Assembly: GCA_946546175.1 (NCBI GenBank)
Contig: CAMNNY010000164.1
Location: 1-32,227 of the forward strand
Length of the DNA: 32,227 nucleotides
Origin: an uncultured Bacteroidales bacterium
GTDB lineage: Bacteria; Bacteroidota; Bacteroidia; Bacteroidales; UBA932
Direction of reading: 5' to 3'
Shown here: positions 4,676 to 12,933 of the stretch, one piece after another
How positions within the stretch are numbered: position 1 is the stretch's first letter
Layout of the letters: each line of letters begins with the position of its first letter
Made by a program: the position numbers and the translations under genes
Notes under the pieces: model-generated
Databases searched by the model: none
The model's input: the letters and a program-made list of their open reading frames with translations, nothing else
What the model was told of the DNA's origin: nothing

Positions 4676-5857
4676 ATGAAAACCATCAGCGATTCAATCA
4701 TCTATATCGGGGCCGATGACCTCGACCTCGACCTTTTCGAGAGCCAGTATATGCTCGAAGAAGGCATGGCCTACAACTCCTACCTGATTAAAGACGAAAA
4801 AACGGCCATCATGGACACCGTCGATGCCCGTTGCGCCGGGCAGTGGAAGCAGAACCTCTCCGAAGCCCTTGCCGGCTCTCAGCCTGACTACCTGGTCGTC
4901 CACCACATGGAACCTGACCACTCAGCGCTGATCGCATGGGCGATGCAGACCTACCCGCAGCTCACACTGGTCGCTTCGGCCAAGGCCATTCAGATGCTTG
5001 GCCAGTTCTTCGGCACGGAAGCGTTCGAAGGGCGTACGCTCGCCGTAAAGGAAGGCGACACTCTCCCCCTCGGAGCCCATACGCTTACCTTCTACGCCGC
5101 TCCGATGGTCCACTGGCCGGAAGTGATGGTATCGTTCGAACAGAGCGAAAAAGTCCTTTTCAGCGCCGATGCTTTCGGCAAATTCGGCGCTCTCTCCAAG
5201 TGCGGATTCTTCGGAGAAGAAGACGACGACTGGGCCTGCGAAGCACGCCGCTACTACTTCAACATCTGCGGCAAGTACGGCACGCCTGTCCAGACGCTGC
5301 TACGGAAAGTATCCACTCTGCCCGTAAAGATCATCGCCCCTCTTCACGGCCCGATTCTTCGCAAAGACCTCAAAGAGTATCTAGACCTTTATAATATATG
5401 GAGTTCATACGGAGTTGAGACTGAGGGCGTTTTCGTCGCCGTCGCCTCCATCCACGGAGGCACTCTCGAAGCAGCCGAAAAGCTGGTCGATATCCTCAAG
5501 GCCAAGGGCTGCCCGAAAGTCGCTTTCTCGGATCTCACCCGCGACGACCAGGCAGAGGCCGTCGAAGACGCCTTCCGCTACGGCAAACTCATCGTCTGCG
5601 CCGCTTCCTACGATGGCGGCCTCTTCCCTCCCGCATTCAGTTTTATCCACCACCTGCAGGACAAAGCCTGGCAGAAACGCCGCGTCGGACTAGTCGAGAA
5701 CGGCTCTTGGGCTCCTTCTGCCGGAAGAGTGATGAAAGAACTCTTCTCGGGCATGAAGGAAGTTGAAATCGTAGAACCGCTTGTTACCATCCGCTCCAGG
5801 ATGAAAGACTCGGACCTTCCGGCACTCGAAGCGCTGGCAGAAGCAATACTCGCATAA
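4676..5857 (+). CDS. fprA: FprA/ROO-type flavodiiron protein (A-type flavoprotein)
   Basis: The 393-residue product from ATG 4676 has two domains. The first, about 1-250, is a metallo-beta-lactamase-like di-iron domain with ligands in HMEPDH (His77, Glu79, Asp81, His82), His146 in MVHWPEV, Asp165 in FSADAFG and a later His in APLHGP. The second, about 255-393, is a flavodoxin-like FMN domain starting VFVAVASIHGGTLEAA. No rubredoxin domain is attached, so it is a class A enzyme. These proteins reduce oxygen to water and/or nitric oxide to nitrous oxide in the cytoplasm of anaerobes, fed by rubredoxin or a related donor. It is monocistronic, with its own promoter and a terminator at 5863. Confidence 0.93.
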   Translation: MKTISDSIIYIGADDLDLDLFESQYMLEEGMAYNSYLIKDEKTAIMDTVDARCAGQWKQNLSEALAGSQPDYLVVHHMEPDHSALIAWAMQTYPQLTLVASAKAIQMLGQFFGTEAFEGRTLAVKEGDTLPLGAHTLTFYAAPMVHWPEVMVSFEQSEKVLFSADAFGKFGALSKCGFFGEEDDDWACEARRYYFNICGKYGTPVQTLLRKVSTLPVKIIAPLHGPILRKDLKEYLDLYNIWSSYGVETEGVFVAVASIHGGTLEAAEKLVDILKAKGCPKVAFSDLTRDDQAEAVEDAFRYGKLIVCAASYDGGLFPPAFSFIHHLQDKAWQKRRVGLVENGSWAPSAGRVMKELFSGMKEVEIVEPLVTIRSRMKDSDLPALEALAEAILA

Positions 5858-5862
5858 CAAAA

Positions 5863-5887
5863 TCGCCCGGACTGGAAGCCCGGGCGA
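5863..5887. terminator. Bidirectional terminator between fprA and the SusCD-protease operon
   Basis: TCGCCCGG/CCGGGCGA form a perfect 8-bp stem with a short loop. On the plus strand it is followed by the T-rich AATTATTTAAT. It lies between convergent stop codons. Confidence 0.7.
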
Positions 5888-5912
5888 AATTATTTAATCA
5901 AGCCTTCTTCTC

Positions 5913-8099
5913 TTAGTCGAGCGAAACAGGCGAATTGATGCTGAGCTGTTTGACTCTGGCCAGAGCACTCCAATCCTGGAGATAATAGCATGTGAAAGGA
6001 GTCGAACCTGTCAGCTTCACGGTTGCAGGACTCTGAGGCCTGCCCTCCAGACCTGCTTCTGTTGCCTTGCAGGTAAGATCGATGGTAATCTTACCGTTAG
6101 CAAGAGTAACAGAGCCGGAGACGGGATAGTAAGTGGTTCCCGTGAATGTGTTCTGCGCGTAGCAACGGGAAGATGCACCATATCTGAGAGGGATCAGAGC
6201 TCCGATCTTGGCCTCCGTGCCGAAGGTATAAGTACCATCCTGAACCGGAGTCGAGCAGAATCGGTTGTTGAAATTCTTCTCATAAGTGTAGTTCTCATCG
6301 GCAATAAGTCCAAGCATCACGCTCCATGTATCGTTGAAGTAAGAGTTGGAACCGATCGAGAAGACATTGCAGGCAACAGGATTGCTCTCGCCGTCAACGA
6401 TAGCGGGGAGCATGTTATTAGAGCTGTCGGCCCCGATATGGCTTCCATACCAGTATCCGATATAGACTGTTCCGGCAGCGCCGTCAAGCGATACGATCTC
6501 TGTATCGGCATCGATATGAGGTTTTGTAGCCTGATCGGTCGCCTTGCCAAGTACAACATTGACATCGATATTGAGGTCGAACTCATCTCCATATATCTGT
6601 TCAGTCCATTCATCATTCCATGCCCAGGGCTTAGCTTTGCCGGTGTACTTGAAATTGTACGTACCGTCAGAGTTCTTGGATATGGTTACACTGGTTCCTT
6701 CCGTGCTGACTTCAATGTTTCTTGAGTCGCCGTACAGATTGAAGCTGACATTGGTGAGCTGACCTGCCTGAGCAAGAAGAGTACCGTTCTTGTACTTGAG
6801 ATCAGGATCATTCTCCGGAGTAGAGAAGGTATAGGTTCCGACGGGAAGTTCATCGAGGTTGGCTTCACCTGCAGCGGAATAGAACGTGAACGAAGCAAAG
6901 CTGGCATTGGCTGCGTCTCCACCGACATAAGGAAGACGGACAGACACTTCCCAACCGTTCACTTTGGTCGTGAAGAAGGTCTCGTAATTGTTCTTCCAAT
7001 TGACCTGGCTGTATGTGGAGAAGAACTCTTCGGTAAGTTCAATCGCACCTGCATACGAGTAGTTGTGCTGAACACCTGCGGCATCGACAAGGATCGCAGT
7101 AATCTCGTATCCTTCCTCTGTCTGAGCGACAGTGATGGCGCCGTCGTAAATTACAAGTTCGCGTCCCTCGACGACAAGTCCGGTATAGTACTTCTCAGTA
7201 CCGGAGGAGGACTTGATCGAGAAAGTGTTGTCGGCATACTTACCGGCAGCGTCGATCTCATACTCGCCGGCAGGGATTACGTCGGTAGGATAGTACTCTC
7301 CTTCGAATTCATAGGTTTCTTCGTTGAACGTGAAACCGTTCTTGTTCAGAAGCAGAGTCACCTCGTCGCCCTCTTCGCTTACAAGGATGACCGCAAACTG
7401 CTGGTGGAGGTTCATCGTCCATGTCTCGGAATTGTAGGGTTCCTGGCTGTTGCTGAGGTAAACGGCCTCGGCACTCACGGTAGGAATCCATGCTGCCGAC
7501 TGAACGACCGTGTAGGTCTGTGAGTATCCGGGAGCTGCGATGGTGAAGCTGCCGGTACGGGGACCGAGTTCGGTGTTGGCGCTCACATGGACCTTGATCG
7601 TACCTTCCTTAGGAGCGGCTTTGGTGGCGGTCACCGTAATCCATGACGAATTCTCATCAGGAGTGACGGTATACTCAACGTTGGTCTTGACGGGGACGAG
7701 GAGGTCCTGGGCCTTGTCGTTGATGTTGAAGGTGAAACCGGTCTCAAGAACGGACTCAGTGCCCTGAACGACAGTGAAGACGGTCTTGGCAGATCCGACG
7801 GTGACGGTTACTTTTCCGCTGCGCTCTTCCCATGTATCGTTTTCCGATACGGAAAGTTTGAGGGTTACTTTCCCGGCCTCTCCGGAGGTCTGATCGGGAA
7901 CAATCCACTGCGAATCGCTTTCAGCAGTCCACGCTTTGGACGCGTTGAAAACGATTTCCGGAGCTGATGCATCCTTCCCCACCGTAAGGGTAGTACCCTC
8001 CAGGGTGATTGCATCTTCCGGCTCTACCGGCTCCTGCTGGCAGGAGACTGCAGCCAGTCCGATGAGGACCGAAACTGCGATTGACAAATACTTTTTCAT
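5913..8099 (-). CDS. BACON-domain lipoprotein with three diverged C-terminal repeats, last gene of the SusCD-protease operon
   Basis: The start MKKYLSIAVSVLIGLAAVSC carries a lipoprotein signal with Cys in the lipobox and an acidic, Gln/Glu-rich stretch after it (QQEPVEPED), consistent with export to the outer surface. ATG 8105 (adds MF) is an alternative start. Two BACON-type beta-sandwich domains follow, about 25-115 and 118-205, each ending in a TVVQ strand. The remaining 520 residues seem to contain three diverged beta-rich modules marked by IPAGEYEI, LPVGTYTF and VQDGTYTF, each followed by a Gly/Ser-rich strand pair. No catalytic motif is visible. It probably binds substrate or holds the surface complex. 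It follows the pseudoprotease gene by about 20 nt. Confidence 0.8.
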   Translation of the reverse strand: MKKYLSIAVSVLIGLAAVSCQQEPVEPEDAITLEGTTLTVGKDASAPEIVFNASKAWTAESDSQWIVPDQTSGEAGKVTLKLSVSENDTWEERSGKVTVTVGSAKTVFTVVQGTESVLETGFTFNINDKAQDLLVPVKTNVEYTVTPDENSSWITVTATKAAPKEGTIKVHVSANTELGPRTGSFTIAAPGYSQTYTVVQSAAWIPTVSAEAVYLSNSQEPYNSETWTMNLHQQFAVILVSEEGDEVTLLLNKNGFTFNEETYEFEGEYYPTDVIPAGEYEIDAAGKYADNTFSIKSSSGTEKYYTGLVVEGRELVIYDGAITVAQTEEGYEITAILVDAAGVQHNYSYAGAIELTEEFFSTYSQVNWKNNYETFFTTKVNGWEVSVRLPYVGGDAANASFASFTFYSAAGEANLDELPVGTYTFSTPENDPDLKYKNGTLLAQAGQLTNVSFNLYGDSRNIEVSTEGTSVTISKNSDGTYNFKYTGKAKPWAWNDEWTEQIYGDEFDLNIDVNVVLGKATDQATKPHIDADTEIVSLDGAAGTVYIGYWYGSHIGADSSNNMLPAIVDGESNPVACNVFSIGSNSYFNDTWSVMLGLIADENYTYEKNFNNRFCSTPVQDGTYTFGTEAKIGALIPLRYGASSRCYAQNTFTGTTYYPVSGSVTLANGKITIDLTCKATEAGLEGRPQSPATVKLTGSTPFTCYYLQDWSALARVKQLSINSPVSLD

Positions 8100-8124
8100 A
8101 AACATAACTATTATGGTTTTAAAG

Positions 8125-10506
8125 TTATTTCTTCAGGGCACCCTCGATGGTGGAGATGCTGTAACCTATCCTATCCTTGGCGTAATCGCTCCGGGCAGCG
8201 TCGCGGCACTTTAGAAGTATGCCATAAAGACGCTCCATCTCTTTTGCGCAGGCATTCTCAAGGGTGGAAGCGTAGAGGCTTTTGGGGAAAGGCGTCGGAA
8301 CTGAAACTGACACCTCGTCGGAAACAGCGGCCAAAGAGGCGGTTTTATGCATGTAATCAGAATAATTCCTGGCATAAACAGGAACATTTTTCATAAGACC
8401 CATGGAGATCCAGACTCCCATCAGGAAATCTTCTCCCTCGGGCACGGAGCCTTTTCTCAGATTGACTGTCACCTCATCCGTGATGTCGGAAAGCAGATCT
8501 TCAAGCCGGTAGGTACTGACGCCCAGTTTCTCTGCTGCTGCGGCCCACTTGAGACGGGTGATGATGCCTGTCTGATTGAGGGAATTTACTCTCATGAGCG
8601 GTGAAAATCCGTTGAAGGCACCGCTGAACTCAAGCAGAGCCTTGTTTGAATCCAGATAATCCAACTGGCTCAGACCTCTGAAAGCCGTAACCATAGCTTT
8701 TTTCTGGATCTTCCCGGGCACAGGCTCATACTTGGACCCCGACGACAGGTCGTGGATATACAGCCCGCCCACAAGACGGCCGAGCTTTCGATGCTCGTCG
8801 ATGTGGCGAAGCAGCATCTGTTCAGCCAACATCGACCGGAATCCTGTATTCTGCGGTACTGTTGCTTCCAACCATTCGGGGATACCGGCTGCAATAAACT
8901 TCAGCTTGGACATCGCTGTCGCATACTCTTCGAAAGGATCGTTGCCAAGATCCCCGGAGCAGACACGCGGATCCGGGCTGTCTTTCATTGCAGGCAGATA
9001 CAAGAAGGCCGGATTGCCGGCTTTCGAAGCAAGGATCGAGTCGGCAAGTTCACGGTCAGACTTCGTCCCTGCATCGGAATATATCCATTCGACAGCCATG
9101 AAATCGTACTGACCGGGCTTGTCGACTATAGTCTTCACGCCTTTTGCCACATCAGAAGGACGGGCAAGCGTGTTGAAAAGGACATCGTCAGTAACCGAAG
9201 CTGTGATACCATGCTCGCGGGTGAACTGCGGATCCCGAAGCTGGGCGGGCGAATAGGCGTATGAGCCGGCGGCATTGGCGCTCAGCCCGAGGGCTTTGGC
9301 AAACGCCTGCATCACGCGTGCGCTCAAGGCTTCACAGAAAGCGTCTTCGGGGGTATCATACTCCCTCCACCTGGGATCGACGTCTGCAATCTTGAGCAGG
9401 CCTTCCTGCCTCATGGCTGAACGCATACCGGCGGGAATGGTAATGCTGCACGACAATACCCTGCCGACAGAGCGGTCGGAAAGGACCGAAAGCGACGGAA
9501 GCTGCGAAGAACTGTGGAGGTCGGCAAAGACCTTGCTCACAAGGGGATTCTCGGCTGAGAAACAGCTGTCGCGCTCGAAGGGCCTGACCTCAACCGGAGA
9601 GCCGAGACCTGCAGCCTCGAAGGCTTCGTTCCACGCGAGCAGTCCCCTGCTCACGGCATCAAACTGGGACTGTGAGAAAAGCGTGTCGACATAAACGACA
9701 ATATGCTTGCCCTCAGAGATATCCCAGCGATTGATCACTTCCTGCGTTTCTATGCCTCTTTCTGCCGAAAAGACCTGACGGGGTGAATTGAGGGTGCCTA
9801 TGCGCCCATCTGCCACCCTCGGCTCGAACGGAGTATCCGGAACGACGGTAAGGACCGTAGCCACATCTCCTTCGAGTCTGAAAAGTTCTTCGTCAATTAC
9901 CTGAAGCATGCCTTTCCCGAGATCGTATGCAGGCGCGGCCTTGAATGTTACGTTCCTGACGACTCCCACCGAAGACGGATAAGCGACCAATTCCTTGAAA
10001 ACCGTGAATTCGTCCTGCGGGGTCGCTTTGTAGACCATGGCATTGGCATCGATCTGGATCCCTTTGGGATTGACCACATCTTTGTTGGAAACGCTGAAGA
10101 GTTTGCTTGCATCCACAACTACCGAAGTACTGTCGGCACTGCGGTACTTGATAGGGAAAACATAACGGACAGGAGCCAGGACAGATGCTTCAGTCTTGAC
10201 AAGAGGGCTGGAGAGAATAAGGAGCGAATCGGTCTTGGAGATCACGAACACTTCCTTCGAGGATACATCCTTTCCGCATGTGGTCCAGCCGGAAGAGCTT
10301 CGCATGAAAGAAGAAAGAATCACCCTGCGTCCCATCAGGGAGTCAGGGAACTCGAGCCAATACTTCTGGCCGTCTTTGTGGATGCGCAGACCGTCTCCGG
10401 CATGTTCGACGCCGGATTTGGAGAGAAACGCCGAATAAGAGACGGCCGCGGCATGGACTGCGATGCAGGCCGAAAGCGCAAGCAATGTTGAAAGTATCTT
10501 TTTCAT
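8125..10506 (-). CDS. Catalytically dead paralogue of the DUF5117-type zinc metalloprotease (pseudoprotease)
   Basis: This 793-residue exported protein (signal ending near IAVHAAA) is collinear with the neighbouring metalloprotease: EPRVADGRIG versus HPRIADPRIG, LLAWNEAFEAAGL versus VLQWNEVFERIGF, and KPGQYDFMAVEWIYSDA versus FGKYDYYAIRWGYTPV. At the zinc site the active enzyme has HEVGHTLGLMHN; here the segment reads QAFAKALGLSAN, so both metal His, the catalytic Glu and the third His become Gln, Lys, Ala and Ala, while LGL and Asn persist. The frame is intact and length is normal, so it is not a decaying pseudogene. I infer a structural, inhibitory or substrate-binding partner of the active protease. 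Its ATG overlaps the upstream stop codon by one base (TAATG). Confidence 0.85.
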   Translation of the reverse strand: MKKILSTLLALSACIAVHAAAVSYSAFLSKSGVEHAGDGLRIHKDGQKYWLEFPDSLMGRRVILSSFMRSSSGWTTCGKDVSSKEVFVISKTDSLLILSSPLVKTEASVLAPVRYVFPIKYRSADSTSVVVDASKLFSVSNKDVVNPKGIQIDANAMVYKATPQDEFTVFKELVAYPSSVGVVRNVTFKAAPAYDLGKGMLQVIDEELFRLEGDVATVLTVVPDTPFEPRVADGRIGTLNSPRQVFSAERGIETQEVINRWDISEGKHIVVYVDTLFSQSQFDAVSRGLLAWNEAFEAAGLGSPVEVRPFERDSCFSAENPLVSKVFADLHSSSQLPSLSVLSDRSVGRVLSCSITIPAGMRSAMRQEGLLKIADVDPRWREYDTPEDAFCEALSARVMQAFAKALGLSANAAGSYAYSPAQLRDPQFTREHGITASVTDDVLFNTLARPSDVAKGVKTIVDKPGQYDFMAVEWIYSDAGTKSDRELADSILASKAGNPAFLYLPAMKDSPDPRVCSGDLGNDPFEEYATAMSKLKFIAAGIPEWLEATVPQNTGFRSMLAEQMLLRHIDEHRKLGRLVGGLYIHDLSSGSKYEPVPGKIQKKAMVTAFRGLSQLDYLDSNKALLEFSGAFNGFSPLMRVNSLNQTGIITRLKWAAAAEKLGVSTYRLEDLLSDITDEVTVNLRKGSVPEGEDFLMGVWISMGLMKNVPVYARNYSDYMHKTASLAAVSDEVSVSVPTPFPKSLYASTLENACAKEMERLYGILLKCRDAARSDYAKDRIGYSISTIEGALKK

Positions 10507-12926
10507 TATCTTACGCCGTATTCGATTGTACTTTTAAGCAGTGAATAGTGAGCACCGTCCGGGCCCTTGCCGGCTCTCTTCTCAAGCAGCCTGAGCACCT
10601 TGTGGAGTTCGGCATAGACAGTGGACAGAGTAATCCGTCCTCCGCCAATAGACCTGGGCTCCCATTCGAAGCCTGATACCTCACTGTAGGTTATGCCGCC
10701 GAGTGCCGGGTCAGGTGCCATAAGATCGCAATGCGTCTGGGCGATGGCCTGCGGGGCCTCGCTGATATTGGGATTCTTGAATCCTGCGGTAGCCATCAGG
10801 CTCTCCACATAAATCCTCTGGAAGAGCCGGTCCGCTTCGGTGAGTTTTTTACCTTTGACCGTGCGCTTCCAGACATTGTCAAACAGGATATCGTTTACAG
10901 CCTTCATATCCAGCTGGTTACTCTCGATCCCATCGATTACCGCCGCGGCAAAAGGCTTAGACATAAGATTGGAAGCTATGCCTGTGCGGACACTCTCAAC
11001 CGGAGAACCTACGACAGGGAGCCTTCCCAGGACCTTCTTGTCTTCCATCCAGTCGAGATCGTTGTACATATTGAAGATTTCCTTGAGCGCACGCCTCTGG
11101 ACTGCCTCGGGCACGTTCTCAAATCTCTTGAAACCATCGCCGGGGACTGTTTCGTTGCGGTAAATGCCTTCGATGTTGGCCATGATGTGGCCGGCGTAAC
11201 GCATATACTGGTTGACGAGTCCCAGATACAACTGCGTCCTGTACTTCATGTCCGGATCGCTCTTGTCGTCTATCCAGTCCATGAAATTGGACATGATGTA
11301 CTTAAGGTTCCTGATACCGGCCGCAGTGGCGGCAAAAACATCATTGCTGAGGTCTTCGGTCTGGCAGCGCGGATCGAAGAAAAGTCCCATCTGCTGCTTT
11401 CCGTAGCGATAGACCGGGGAGAATGCGACGGAATCCGTTATCCACTGGGTGGTGATGCGGGTTTCCTCTTCAAAACTCCCGGCATCGAAAACCGGAGTGT
11501 ATCCCCACCGTATTGCATAATAATCGTATTTGCCGAAGCGTGGAGGAGTCAGCTTGACACCCCTTTCCTTGTCGCCGGGGCCGGCCACATAGTTGAAGCG
11601 GGCATAATCCATGATGGACATCGTAGTGCCGTTCTCGCTGCTGAAGGCAGGATCAAGCAACTGGTCCATGGTGATACAGGTAGAAGCACTCATATTGTGC
11701 ATCAGGCCCAGCGTATGTCCCACTTCGTGTTTGATGACATACATGAGTGCATCGCCGAGAACTTCCTTGGGTATATCGACGCTGCGCACATCGGGATCGG
11801 CCTGCGCCGTCTGGGCGAACATCCAGACGCTGAGAAGCTTGATAACACCGTGATAAACCCAGACGGAAGCATTGATGATCTCTCCGCTGCGCGGATCCAC
11901 CCACGAGGGACCCATGGCATTCTGGATTGCTACAGGAGCATAACGGATACAGTTGTAGCGAATGTTTTCAGGATCGAAATCAGGGTCGTCCTCGGGGAAA
12001 GGAAGCGCCTGCATGGCGTTTTTGAAGCCGATGCGTTCAAATACTTCGTTCCACTGGAGCACGGCATCCGCAATATAGGGCTTCCACCACTCGGGGAATT
12101 TGTCATCGATGTAGAAAGTGATAGGTTTTACCGGTTCGACGGCCTCTCCCCTTCGGTACGCAGCGGTATCGGAGGGCTCCAGACGCCATCTGTTGGCAAA
12201 CCAGATGTCTTTGGTCGTAGAATTGAGATCCTCCACGGCGGCGCGCCTGGTAAAGAAGAATCCGATTCGCGGATCTGCGATTCGCGGGTGGTAGATTTCG
12301 GAAGGAAGCAGCAGGAACGAAGTCACGCTCTCGACCGTGAACGGGATATTCTTGCGATTCTTGGAGTCGTAAGTATATGACCTGCTTACCGATACCGAGA
12401 AATTGTCGTCGAAAGACTTTGCAGAGACAATGTAAGAAAGATCCTTTTTATAGTTTTTCTTGAGTTCTCCACCGCCCATCGGGTTGGACTGGGTAGGATC
12501 GAGTTCTTTCCTGTCGGAAAGGAAATAGTCGGTCATATCGACAAGATACTTTCCTGACGGCGCATCTGACTTGAGCTTGAACTTTTCGACAGCCGCGCCC
12601 GTATGGCTTACAGAAAGAGCATCCATGATATTGCTCTCGGAGGAGAGGTAGTCAAAACTTACTTCCTTGAGACGGAGGGTACTGTCCACCATCTCGAAAG
12701 TGTAGAAATTCAGTCCGCCTACATCCTTGAGGCCGACATTGCCCAGACGGTTGTTGCTGGTAGACCTCACGGTCGTCGCCATAGCCCATGTCCTCCCAAG
12801 CAGGGTGTCGGGAATCTCCATGAGTATTTTCCCTTTTTCAACATAAGCCCTCACGGCAGTGGTATCCTTCCCCGCAGCGAGAAACTGGAGGGAAAGCAGA
12901 GCCAAAGCCAATACAATTCTTCTCAT
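10506..12926 (-). CDS. Zinc-dependent metalloprotease, DUF5117/DUF5118/DUF4953 type (active)
   Basis: An 806-residue exported enzyme with an N-terminal signal (MRRIVLALALLSLQFLAAG) and no lipobox Cys. A DUF5118-like start, a DUF5117-like middle (DIWFANRWRLEP) and the catalytic region follow. HEVGHTLGLMHN gives zinc ligands His400, His404 and His410 with Glu401 as general base, the metzincin-like HExxHxxGxxH pattern. MSIMDYARFNY about 35 residues later may supply the Met-turn. The C-terminal 350 residues are helical and typical of DUF4953. The family is common in Bacteroidota and little characterised. It probably acts in the periplasm or at the outer membrane on peptides delivered by the SusCD pair. 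It follows the PKD-like gene by 7 nt. Confidence 0.92.
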   Translation of the reverse strand: MRRIVLALALLSLQFLAAGKDTTAVRAYVEKGKILMEIPDTLLGRTWAMATTVRSTSNNRLGNVGLKDVGGLNFYTFEMVDSTLRLKEVSFDYLSSESNIMDALSVSHTGAAVEKFKLKSDAPSGKYLVDMTDYFLSDRKELDPTQSNPMGGGELKKNYKKDLSYIVSAKSFDDNFSVSVSRSYTYDSKNRKNIPFTVESVTSFLLLPSEIYHPRIADPRIGFFFTRRAAVEDLNSTTKDIWFANRWRLEPSDTAAYRRGEAVEPVKPITFYIDDKFPEWWKPYIADAVLQWNEVFERIGFKNAMQALPFPEDDPDFDPENIRYNCIRYAPVAIQNAMGPSWVDPRSGEIINASVWVYHGVIKLLSVWMFAQTAQADPDVRSVDIPKEVLGDALMYVIKHEVGHTLGLMHNMSASTCITMDQLLDPAFSSENGTTMSIMDYARFNYVAGPGDKERGVKLTPPRFGKYDYYAIRWGYTPVFDAGSFEEETRITTQWITDSVAFSPVYRYGKQQMGLFFDPRCQTEDLSNDVFAATAAGIRNLKYIMSNFMDWIDDKSDPDMKYRTQLYLGLVNQYMRYAGHIMANIEGIYRNETVPGDGFKRFENVPEAVQRRALKEIFNMYNDLDWMEDKKVLGRLPVVGSPVESVRTGIASNLMSKPFAAAVIDGIESNQLDMKAVNDILFDNVWKRTVKGKKLTEADRLFQRIYVESLMATAGFKNPNISEAPQAIAQTHCDLMAPDPALGGITYSEVSGFEWEPRSIGGGRITLSTVYAELHKVLRLLEKRAGKGPDGAHYSLLKSTIEYGVR

Positions 12927-12933
12927 TCTTATC

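Noticed and set aside
8125-10506. Pseudogene call for the second metalloprotease paralogue
   Set aside because: The frame, length, signal peptide and structural residues are intact; only the catalytic residues changed, which fits a functional pseudoenzyme better.
10731-12380. 549-residue plus-strand ORF opposite the metalloprotease
   Set aside because: An antisense shadow of a clear, longer gene with an active-site motif; no family features.
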